Shown one piece after another: positions 35,579-42,978 of a DNA stretch of 64,000 nt; within the stretch, counting starts at the first letter, position 1, and every line of letters starts with the position of its first letter. The DNA comes from Tenacibaculum soleae. GTDB taxonomy: Bacteria > Bacteroidota > Bacteroidia > Flavobacteriales > Flavobacteriaceae. The position numbers and the translations under genes are program-made. The stretch lies in assembly GCF_001693415.1 (NCBI RefSeq), contig NZ_MAKX01000013.1:239789-303788 (forward strand). Reading direction: 5' to 3'. The notes under the pieces were generated by a model. That model saw only the letters and a program-made list of their open reading frames with translations, was not told the DNA's origin and ran no database searches.

Positions 35579-35907
35579 TAAAATTACAAAATTGTATAAA
35601 TGCTGTAAAATTAAGCGACACTAATAATGAAAGTGAAGAACATATAGAACATCATTTTATCATCAAAAATTCAAATTCTCAATACAATTTTAATTCCCAG
35701 ACCTCACAGGTTTTTAAAACCTGTGAGGTCTATTTTTTATAGTAAATTAATAGCCATTTAATTTTACACTTTTATTTTTATAATTTTTGCTAATAAAATG
35801 ATACTTTTATCAGTAAAATAAAGAGTGCCTTCTATGAAAAAGATAAATACCCGAACATGAATTTTTTTAAATGAAGTTTAAACAGATTTTAAAGAAAATC
35901 AGAATGA

Positions 35908-36258
35908 TTATTTAATTACATTAGAGTTGCTTGTGGTGCGCCAGATTACGTATTAACACGCAAAAACATTCCAATCGGGTATATTGAAGCTAAAGATATT
36001 GGGGTAGATTTAAACAGTAAAACACTAAAAGAACAGTTTAACAGATACAAAGCTGGTTTAACAAATTTAGCGTTTACCGATTATCTAGAATTTCAGTTTT
36101 ATAGAAATGGTGAATTAACCACAAAAATTGCCATCGCAAAAATTGAAAATGGGCAAATTGTTGGAATCCTCGAAAACTTTAAGCAGTTTACACAGCTTAT
36201 AAAAAACTTTGCACAAACAGTATCGCAAACCATAAAATCGCCAACCGTATTAGCACAA
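35908..36258 (+). pseudogene. Start-less nuclease part of the restriction-modification protein
   Basis: This stretch is open and in frame with the methyltransferase gene at 36259 but has no ATG, GTG or TTG. It encodes CGAPDYVLTRKNIPIGYIEAKD, a PD-(D/E)xK nuclease core (D, then ExK) of the type found at the N-terminus of type ISP-like restriction-modification proteins, followed by LKEQFNRYKAGLTNLAFTD. About 30-60 further N-terminal residues appear to be missing, replaced at about 35862-35920 by unrelated sequence with stops. Confidence 0.7.
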
Positions 36259-38997
36259 ATGATGGCGGGTAAAGCCAAATTAATGGCTAATATTATTGAA
36301 AAATCATTAAATAACGATGATTTAAACGAACATCGCTCGAATATAAAATCGCAAATGCTATCGTTTCAACAAATGTTAATTCATGATATTGATAACAAAG
36401 CTTTTGCCGATATTTATGCACAAACAATCGCTTATGGTATGTTTGCTGCAAGATACCATGACCCAACATTAGAAAATTTTTCTAGAACAGAAGCCGCTCA
36501 ACTAATACCAAAAAGTAACCCTTTTTTACGCAAACTATTTCAAGATATTGCAGGTTACGATTTAGATGATCGTATTGCGTGGATTGTAGATGAATTGGTA
36601 AACATCTTTTTAGCTAGTGATGTTGCCGACATCATGAAAAACTTTGGTAAAAGCACCAAACAAGAAGACCCTGTTGTACATTTTTACGAAACGTTTTTAG
36701 GAGAATACAATCCCGCTTTGCGAAAAGCTCGTGGTGTTTGGTACACACCGCAACCTGTGGTTAACTTTATTGTTAGAGCGGTTGACGATGTATTAAAGTC
36801 AGAATTTAACCTTGCACAAGGGTTAGCAGATACCAGCAAAACAACCATTAAAGTAAAAACCGATATTGCTAATAAAAACTTTAAAAGCGGTTATAAAGAA
36901 GTTGATAAACAAGTACACAAAGTACAAATTTTAGACCCTGCAACTGGTACAGGAACTTTTTTAGCCGAAGTTGTAAAACACCTTCACAAAAAATTTAAAG
37001 GACAACAAGGAATTTGGAGCAACTATGTTTCTAAAGATTTAATTCCTCGTTTAAATGGCTTTGAATTGTTAATGGCAAGTTATGCAATGGCACACCTAAA
37101 AATGGATATGCTACTCACAGAAACTGGCTACAAACCCAAAGACAACCAGCGTTTTAATATATTTTTAACCAATAGTTTAGAAGAAGCTCACAAAGATAGC
37201 GGAACGTTATTTAGTAACTGGTTAGCCGATGAAGCCGACCAAGCAAATGCCATTAAAAGAGATGCGCCTGTAATGTGTATTATTGGAAATCCGCCGTATA
37301 GCGGGGAAAGTTCTAATAAAAGTGACTGGATTATGAACTTAATGCAAGATTATAAAAAAGAACCTGGTGGAAAAATTAAATTAAAAGAACGTAATCCGAA
37401 ATGGATAAATGATGATTATGTAAAATTTATGCGTTTTGGGCAACATTTTATTGAAAAAAATGAAAGCGGAATTTTAGCTTTTATCAATCCGCATGGTTTT
37501 TTAGACAATCCAACTTTTAGAGGAATGCGTTGGAATTTATTAAAAACCTATGATAAAATTTATACCATAGATTTACACGGAAATTCAAAGAAAAAAGAAA
37601 CCTGCCCCGATGGTTCGCCCGACCAAAATGTATTTGATATTATGCAAGGCGTAGCAATTACGTTTCTTATTAAAACAGGTAATAAAAAAGCTCACGAATT
37701 AGGAAAAGTTTTTCATTATGATTTATTCGGGAAACGTACTAGTAAATACGATTTTTTAAATGATAATAATTTAAAATCAATAAATTTTGTTGAATTGCCC
37801 AACAAAGCACCCAATTATTTTATGGTGCAAAAAGATTTTGAAGCTGAAGATAACTATAATAAAGGTTTTTCAATAAATGAATTATTTACAATTAATAGTG
37901 TTGGGATCGTAACCTCTAGAGATAGTTTTGTTATTGATGATAATAAAGAAGTTTTATCTAAAAGGATAAAAGATTTTTTTGAATTACCAAAAGAAGATTT
38001 ATTATCTGAATATAATATAAGAGAAAATAAGACTTGGAAAATTGATGAAGTAAAATTAAAAGCAGAAAAATTCATTGAAAATGATATAAAAGAAATTTTT
38101 TATAGAACTTTTGATAAACGATATATATATAATAATAATAATTTTATTGAAAGAAATAGAATTAAAGTAATGCAAAATTTTGATAGAAAAAATATAGGAA
38201 TTATTATTTCGAGAAGTGTTGTTGGAGATTATAATTGGGCAGATATACAAGTTACTGAAAATATTACAGAATTTGGAATTATGGCTTCTAGAGTTGGTAA
38301 TGGAGCTCCTATATGCCCACTATATTTATATCCCGAAGAAAAAGATATTGATTTTTCCGAAGATAAAAAAGGAGAAGCAATAGCACGAGTTCCAAATTTA
38401 GATAAAAAAATCATCAATAAACTTGCTAAAAAATTAGGTTTAAAATTCACGAATGAGAAAGAACAAACCGCAAAAACTTTTGCCCCAATTGATATTTTAG
38501 ACTACATCTATGCCGTTTTACACTCGCCAAATTATAGAGAAACCTACAAAGAATTTTTAAAGATAGATTTTCCTAGAGTTCCTTTTCCGAAAGATGAAAA
38601 AACATTTTGGCACTTGGTAAAATTAGGCGGAGAAATACGCCAAATTCATTTATTAGAAAGCCCCATTGTAGAAGATGCAATTACGCAATATTTAGGTGAT
38701 GGCGATAATATAATTACCCGAAAATTAACAAAAACCGATATTGGTTATGAAGCTGTAACCGATACACACGGAAAAGTTTGGATAAACGACATTAATTATT
38801 TTGATAATGTACCACTAGTTGCTTGGAATTTTTATATTGGCGGTTATCAACCTGCTCAAAAATGGTTAAAAGACCGCAAAGGACGAGAATTAGATTACGA
38901 AGATATTTTTCATTATAATAAAATTATCGTAGCCTTAACCGAAACCGACAAAATAATGAAAGAAATTGATTTGATTAATTTTATAGAAAAGGACTAA
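36259..38997 (+). CDS. Type ISP-like N6-adenine methyltransferase with specificity domain, nuclease end lost
   Basis: 912 residues from the first possible start. After a helical linker (about 1-150) comes an N6-adenine methyltransferase with motif I DPATGTGTF (about residue 225) and motif IV NPPYSG (about 344). A target-recognition region and a C-terminal domain (PIDILDYIYAVLHSPNYRE, VPLVAWNFYIGGYQPAQKWL) follow. These match single-chain restriction-modification proteins without a helicase. The N-terminal nuclease lies upstream without a start codon, so the product probably methylates only. Codons for about 530-740 are more AT-rich than the rest, as is usual in variable recognition domains. 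Confidence 0.85.
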   Translation: MMAGKAKLMANIIEKSLNNDDLNEHRSNIKSQMLSFQQMLIHDIDNKAFADIYAQTIAYGMFAARYHDPTLENFSRTEAAQLIPKSNPFLRKLFQDIAGYDLDDRIAWIVDELVNIFLASDVADIMKNFGKSTKQEDPVVHFYETFLGEYNPALRKARGVWYTPQPVVNFIVRAVDDVLKSEFNLAQGLADTSKTTIKVKTDIANKNFKSGYKEVDKQVHKVQILDPATGTGTFLAEVVKHLHKKFKGQQGIWSNYVSKDLIPRLNGFELLMASYAMAHLKMDMLLTETGYKPKDNQRFNIFLTNSLEEAHKDSGTLFSNWLADEADQANAIKRDAPVMCIIGNPPYSGESSNKSDWIMNLMQDYKKEPGGKIKLKERNPKWINDDYVKFMRFGQHFIEKNESGILAFINPHGFLDNPTFRGMRWNLLKTYDKIYTIDLHGNSKKKETCPDGSPDQNVFDIMQGVAITFLIKTGNKKAHELGKVFHYDLFGKRTSKYDFLNDNNLKSINFVELPNKAPNYFMVQKDFEAEDNYNKGFSINELFTINSVGIVTSRDSFVIDDNKEVLSKRIKDFFELPKEDLLSEYNIRENKTWKIDEVKLKAEKFIENDIKEIFYRTFDKRYIYNNNNFIERNRIKVMQNFDRKNIGIIISRSVVGDYNWADIQVTENITEFGIMASRVGNGAPICPLYLYPEEKDIDFSEDKKGEAIARVPNLDKKIINKLAKKLGLKFTNEKEQTAKTFAPIDILDYIYAVLHSPNYRETYKEFLKIDFPRVPFPKDEKTFWHLVKLGGEIRQIHLLESPIVEDAITQYLGDGDNIITRKLTKTDIGYEAVTDTHGKVWINDINYFDNVPLVAWNFYIGGYQPAQKWLKDRKGRELDYEDIFHYNKIIVALTETDKIMKEIDLINFIEKD

Positions 38998-39089
38998 AAA
39001 AGCATTTTATAAAATAATGCAAAACTGAAATAAATTTCTTTTGACAGATTCAAATTTATAGAAAAATAAATTTTATAGCTACTTGTTTT

Positions 39090-39185
39090 GCGTTAGGGAT
39101 TGAAGCAATTGTTTGAGCTCCTTTTTATTTTTTCTTTTAAAAAAATAAAAAGAGCGAGTGTGTAAAGCCCGACCTTTAGGTAACG
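39090..39185. repeat. Dispersed hairpin repeat, copy R3 (inverted)
   Basis: In inverted orientation this carries GATTGAAGCAATTGTTTGAG and GCGAGTGTGTAAAGCCCGAC around a self-complementary A/T centre (CTTTTTATTTTTT/AAAAAATAAAAAG). The ends read GCGTTA and TAACGC. It follows the methyltransferase gene. Confidence 0.8.
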
Positions 39186-39217
39186 CCCAAATTATCTTCA
39201 AAATAATCATCAAACAA

Positions 39218-39251
39218 TAAAAAGGCGAACACATACGGTTCGCCTTTTTTA
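39218..39251. terminator. Intrinsic terminator after the rsmD operon
   Basis: AAAAAGGCGAAC pairs with GTTCGCCTTTTTT around a short loop, with A- and T-runs that suit both directions. It lies just beyond the rsmD stop codon. Confidence 0.85.
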
Positions 39252-39262
39252 TAATAATAATA

Positions 39263-39808
39263 TTAAGTAGTTTCTATTTCAAAAAAACTAAAAACATTAC
39301 CTCCATAGCGTTTATCGTAGCTATGGTTAGGATGTTTTGTTAAATCGGTATGTTTATCGTGTTCAATAATTAAATAACCTTCTTTATTTAAAAGGTCATT
39401 GTCAAAAACAAGATCAGCTATTTTTAAAAATTTAGATTCTTCAAAATCATAAGGAGGATCTGCAAAAATAACATCCGATTTTAAAGAAGTTTTTTCTAAA
39501 AACTTATACACGTCGCTTTTGTAGGTGTTGATATCTAAATCAAGTTTTTTAGCTGTTTCATTGATAAATTTTATACACCCAAAATGAGCATCAACAGCGT
39601 GTATTGTTGTTGTACCTCGTGAGGCAAATTCATAACTAATATTTCCCGTACCAGCAAAAAGATCTAACACAGCAATATTGTCAAAATAATAATCATTATT
39701 TAAAATATTAAATAATGATTCTTTTGCCATATCCGTAGTTGGGCGTACAGGTAACTTTTTAGGAGCTGAAATTCGCTTACTTTTATGTTTTCCAGAAATA
39801 ATTCTCAT
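39263..39808 (-). CDS. rsmD: 16S rRNA (guanine(966)-N2)-methyltransferase
   Basis: 181 residues, the normal RsmD length. It methylates G966 of 16S rRNA in the assembled small subunit. Seen: IISGKHKSKRISAPKKLPVRPT at the start, AKESLFNIL, the SAM-binding LDLFAGTGNISYEFASRG and the catalytic DPPYDFEES. It is the last gene of a three-gene operon; its start overlaps the upstream stop by one base. Confidence 0.94.
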   Translation of the reverse strand: MRIISGKHKSKRISAPKKLPVRPTTDMAKESLFNILNNDYYFDNIAVLDLFAGTGNISYEFASRGTTTIHAVDAHFGCIKFINETAKKLDLDINTYKSDVYKFLEKTSLKSDVIFADPPYDFEESKFLKIADLVFDNDLLNKEGYLIIEHDKHTDLTKHPNHSYDKRYGGNVFSFFEIETT

Positions 39809-40641
39809 TAGGATACTAAAATAAAATTAGAATGATTTGAAAATTCTTCACTATCTGTAAAGAAGTTTTTAATAGGTTTAAAGAAATGAACATTACGAAC
39901 ATAGTTGTATGTAATGGAATAAAGTTCAGATGTTTTTTCAATAGCTCCCATAAGAGTTAATTGAAATTTGTTTGGGTTCATCTGTAATTGTTCTGCTGTA
40001 AATAAAATATAATAAATAAAATCTTCCTTTGTTGTAAAATAAAATGAATTGTAAAAAACTAAATTATTTTGATGACAAACAACAATATCTAATTGATTAG
40101 TTGATACATGCACAAAAAACTGTTTTTCAGAATCTTCTTTTGAATAGTTTAATAATTTATCTATCAAAACAGTTGAGTGGTGCTTGTATTCAAACTCTCC
40201 AAAGTTTTGAAATAAATAATTATTAATATTTACATAAGGAATATATACAGTAGCTGCTGTTTTTGATTTTAATGAGTCGTAGGTAATAAAGTCGGTCGCT
40301 AACGTTTTAACGGTATATTTTAAGTATGAATCTAAACTGTTTCGATCAAAATATTCATTAGGTACAAGTGTTGCTAAGTTATTTTGATGAATAGCAAACA
40401 CAGTAATAAAATCTTGCTGTAAATCTTTATCGTTACCAAAGATTGTTATTATTTTTTCTAATAATAACTCAGGAGTTTTAATAGATTGCTCAAAAGAATA
40501 TTGAGTGAATAAAAGAAACTCTTTCGTATCAGAATTAGTTATACAAAAAGAAAATCCATCCAAACTAAATTGGATGGATAGACTTTTATTTTTTGCAATA
40601 ATATTACTGCTTTTTTTAGTCTTTTTTATCAAGAGCTTCAT
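39808..40641 (-). CDS. DUF3822 family protein
   Basis: About 277 residues from the ATG at 40641 (MKLLIKKTKKSS); ATGs at 40650 and 40671 are also in frame. It has the features of DUF3822, an actin/ASKHA-like family of unknown function that accompanies rsmD in Bacteroidota: LSIQFSLDGFSFCI at the start and paired beta-rich halves. The 5' end overlaps the upstream gene by 26 bases, so translation is probably coupled. Confidence 0.82.
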   Translation of the reverse strand: MKLLIKKTKKSSNIIAKNKSLSIQFSLDGFSFCITNSDTKEFLLFTQYSFEQSIKTPELLLEKIITIFGNDKDLQQDFITVFAIHQNNLATLVPNEYFDRNSLDSYLKYTVKTLATDFITYDSLKSKTAATVYIPYVNINNYLFQNFGEFEYKHHSTVLIDKLLNYSKEDSEKQFFVHVSTNQLDIVVCHQNNLVFYNSFYFTTKEDFIYYILFTAEQLQMNPNKFQLTLMGAIEKTSELYSITYNYVRNVHFFKPIKNFFTDSEEFSNHSNFILVS

Positions 40642-41350
40642 CTTTATCATATGAAGGAGGCCAGTTACCACCTGTAGTAACTTCAGCTAAAGAACCTACA
40701 GAAACATAAGCTCCTTTAATCTGATCAGTTTCTAAAGCTTCTAGTTCTTGTTTTACTAAAGAAGTACTTAAGCCTTTTAAAATAGATGCTTTTTCTGCTT
40801 TAACTTCAAAAACAGGTACAAACAATCCAGTTACTTTTTCAACAGTACCTGTAGCTATTGTAAACTGTTTGTCTGTTCCAGGAACATCAAACATTCCTTT
40901 ATAATCTTTACCTTCAAAATATTTAGCTACTGGCTCATATCCAATAGTATCAATTTGTTTTTTTGAAACAGTAATAAAAATACCACCACCTCTATCTACT
41001 TTTTCTTCAACATTACTTGTTTGAGTTATAGCTAATTGTCCTTTTTCAATAAAAGTAATTAAAGAGTCTTTATTATCAGAGTAAGTTCTATAAACTTCTT
41101 TATATTTTACTTCAGCATCACGAATTAACTTTAAATTCTTAATAACCTTAGCATATCTTACTTGTTTTTCTTTAGCAAATTGAATTGGTTCCATAATACC
41201 ATTGTATATTTTAGAAACTAAAAATGCCGTGGCTACTAATAGTAATATAGAGACTAACCATCTCATTTTCAATGGCACAAATTTAACTATAATTACAGCT
41301 AAAAGAATTGCAACAACTACGGCTGCTAAAATCATTAATAATAAATTCAT
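40616..41350 (-). CDS. Membrane-anchored hypothetical protein of the rsmD operon
   Basis: 244 residues with two hydrophobic segments at the N-terminus (about 3-24 and 31-47). A coiled-coil stretch follows (KEKQVRYAKVIKNLKLIRDAE) and then a soluble domain containing GGGIFITVSKKQIDTIGYEP. I recognise a conserved Bacteroidota protein without known function. It is first in the operon with DUF3822 and rsmD and has its own promoter at 41379-41386. Confidence 0.78.
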   Translation of the reverse strand: MNLLLMILAAVVVAILLAVIIVKFVPLKMRWLVSILLLVATAFLVSKIYNGIMEPIQFAKEKQVRYAKVIKNLKLIRDAEVKYKEVYRTYSDNKDSLITFIEKGQLAITQTSNVEEKVDRGGGIFITVSKKQIDTIGYEPVAKYFEGKDYKGMFDVPGTDKQFTIATGTVEKVTGLFVPVFEVKAEKASILKGLSTSLVKQELEALETDQIKGAYVSVGSLAEVTTGGNWPPSYDKDEALDKKD

Positions 41351-41378
41351 TTTTTTCGTTTTAATAATATGATATTCG

Positions 41379-41386
41379 CAAATCTA
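41379..41386 (-). promoter_or_regulatory. -7 promoter element of the rsmD operon
   Basis: TAGATTTG on the minus strand matches TAnnTTTG, 29 bases before the ATG at 41350. Confidence 0.6.
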
Positions 41387-41429
41387 CAATTTTTTTTCAA
41401 TCATAAAAATATTTCTGTATAAATAGATA

Positions 41430-41437
41430 TATCTTTG
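41430..41437 (+). promoter_or_regulatory. -7 promoter element of the RecD-like helicase gene
   Basis: TATCTTTG is an exact match to TAnnTTTG. The predicted start point is only about 9 bases before the ATG at 41453, so the leader is very short. Confidence 0.65.
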
Positions 41438-41452
41438 ACATTTATTTAAAAT

Positions 41453-42880
41453 ATGATTAAATCTGCACCCGATTTTTACAAAGAAGTACTTAAGTTTTTT
41501 CCATATCAACCTACTCAAAAACAAAGCGAATTATTAAATGAATTAACAAATTTTATTTTTAATGATAACAAAGATCTTTTGTTTTTATTAAAAGGATATG
41601 CAGGTACAGGAAAAACCACAACAGTTAGTACGGTGGTTAATAATTTATGGAAAACAGGTAAAAAATCTGTATTATTAGCACCTACAGGTAGGGCGGCTAA
41701 AGTAATTTCTGGCTACTCAAAAAAACAAGCATTTACTATACATAAAAAAATATATTTTCCTAAAAAACAAGGAAATGGCGGGGTAAGTTTTGTAATGCAA
41801 CCTAATAAACATACAGATACTATTTTTTTAGTAGATGAAGCTTCTATGATATCTGATAGTCGTCAGAATTCAAAATTATTTGAAAACGGTTCTTTATTAG
41901 ATGATTTAATCTCGTATGTATATTCAGGTAAAAACTGTAAAATTGTTTTTATAGGAGATACAGCACAATTGCCACCTGTAAAATTAACTGTAAGCCCAGC
42001 TTTAGAGGCTGATAGGCTTTCCTTTGACTTTAATAAAGAAGTTACAGAAATTGAGTTAGATGAAGTAGTACGTCAACAACAAAATTCAGGAATTCTTGCC
42101 AACGCAACCGATTTACGTATACTTATTCAAAGTGATATCGTTGATTTTAAATTTGATGTAAATTACCCTGATATTATTCGGTTAGAAGATGGTTATGACA
42201 TTCAAGATGCTATAACAATGGCTTATGACGGAGATATGGGGGTAGAAGATACTGCATTTATTGTCCGCTCAAATAAAAGAGCAAATCAATATAATGATCA
42301 AATTAGAACAAAGGTTAGAGGGCAAGAAAATGAAATTTCTACAGGTGATTATGTTATGGTTGTTAAAAATAATTATTTCTGGTTAAAAGATTCATCATCG
42401 GCGGGTTTTATAGCTAATGGAGATATTTGTGAGGTAATGCGAATTAATACTATTAAAGATTTATACGGATTTAAATTTGCAGAGGTAGAAGTACGTATGA
42501 TTGATTACCCTGATATGAAACCTTTTGAAACTGTACTTTTATTAGATACACTTTCAAGCGAAACGCCTTCTTTAAATTATGAAGAATCTAATAAATTATA
42601 TGAAGCTGTAAAGGAAGATTTTGCAGATGAAAAATCGAAATACAAACAGTTTTTAGGAGTAAAAAAGAATAAATATTTTAACGCTTTACAAGTAAAGTTT
42701 TCTTACGCTATGACTTGTCATAAATCGCAAGGAGGGCAATGGAATACTGTTTTTATAGAACAACCTTATTTACCAGAAGGACCAAGCGTAGAGTATTTAA
42801 GATGGTTGTATACTGCAGTTACAAGAGCACAAAATAAATTGTATTTAATAGGTTTTAAAGACGAATATTTTTTAGATTAA
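41453..42880 (+). CDS. RecD/Dda-like SF1 DNA helicase
   Basis: 475 residues. Superfamily 1 helicase motifs: Walker A GYAGTGKTTT, APTGRAAKV, DEASMI, IFIGDTAQLPPV, and motifs V/VI MTCHKSQGGQWNTVFIE and YTAVTRAQNKLYLIG. This single-domain, RecD2-like form moves 5' to 3' on DNA and is typical of Bacteroidota, where it is sometimes called an ATP-dependent endonuclease-like protein. It stands alone with its own promoter. Confidence 0.9.
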   Translation: MIKSAPDFYKEVLKFFPYQPTQKQSELLNELTNFIFNDNKDLLFLLKGYAGTGKTTTVSTVVNNLWKTGKKSVLLAPTGRAAKVISGYSKKQAFTIHKKIYFPKKQGNGGVSFVMQPNKHTDTIFLVDEASMISDSRQNSKLFENGSLLDDLISYVYSGKNCKIVFIGDTAQLPPVKLTVSPALEADRLSFDFNKEVTEIELDEVVRQQQNSGILANATDLRILIQSDIVDFKFDVNYPDIIRLEDGYDIQDAITMAYDGDMGVEDTAFIVRSNKRANQYNDQIRTKVRGQENEISTGDYVMVVKNNYFWLKDSSSAGFIANGDICEVMRINTIKDLYGFKFAEVEVRMIDYPDMKPFETVLLLDTLSSETPSLNYEESNKLYEAVKEDFADEKSKYKQFLGVKKNKYFNALQVKFSYAMTCHKSQGGQWNTVFIEQPYLPEGPSVEYLRWLYTAVTRAQNKLYLIGFKDEYFLD

Positions 42881-42913
42881 ATAATGTTAGTGTTTTGTTA
42901 ATTTAATAAAACC

Positions 42914-42936
42914 TTGATCTAAAAAAAGTACATTTG
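42914..42936 (+). promoter_or_regulatory. Promoter of the PIG-L gene
   Basis: TACATTTG at 42929-42936 matches TAnnTTTG and TTG at 42914-42916 stands near -33. The ATG follows at 42979. Confidence 0.55.
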
Positions 42937-42978
42937 TTTGTTACAAAATTTAAAATTACATCAACTAAATAATTTAAA

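Larger units (their letters stand above)
34971..35866 (+). repeat. Tandem 343-bp repeat, about 2.6 copies
   Basis: Units begin at 34971, 35314 and 35657, exactly 343 bases apart and nearly identical. The third breaks off near 35858-35866. Each unit holds a palindrome (AGACCTCACAGG...CCTGTGAGGTCT), an AT-rich spacer with a promoter-like TACTTTTA, and a start codon opening a reading frame MKKINTRTALNPAYRKHKPL that is soon interrupted. No gene fills this 1.5-kb stretch between the ABC-F and methyltransferase genes. Confidence 0.9.

Noticed and set aside
34971..35866. Regular repeats suggested a CRISPR array.
   Set aside because: The unit is 343 bases with no alternating short repeats and unique spacers, and no cas genes are near.
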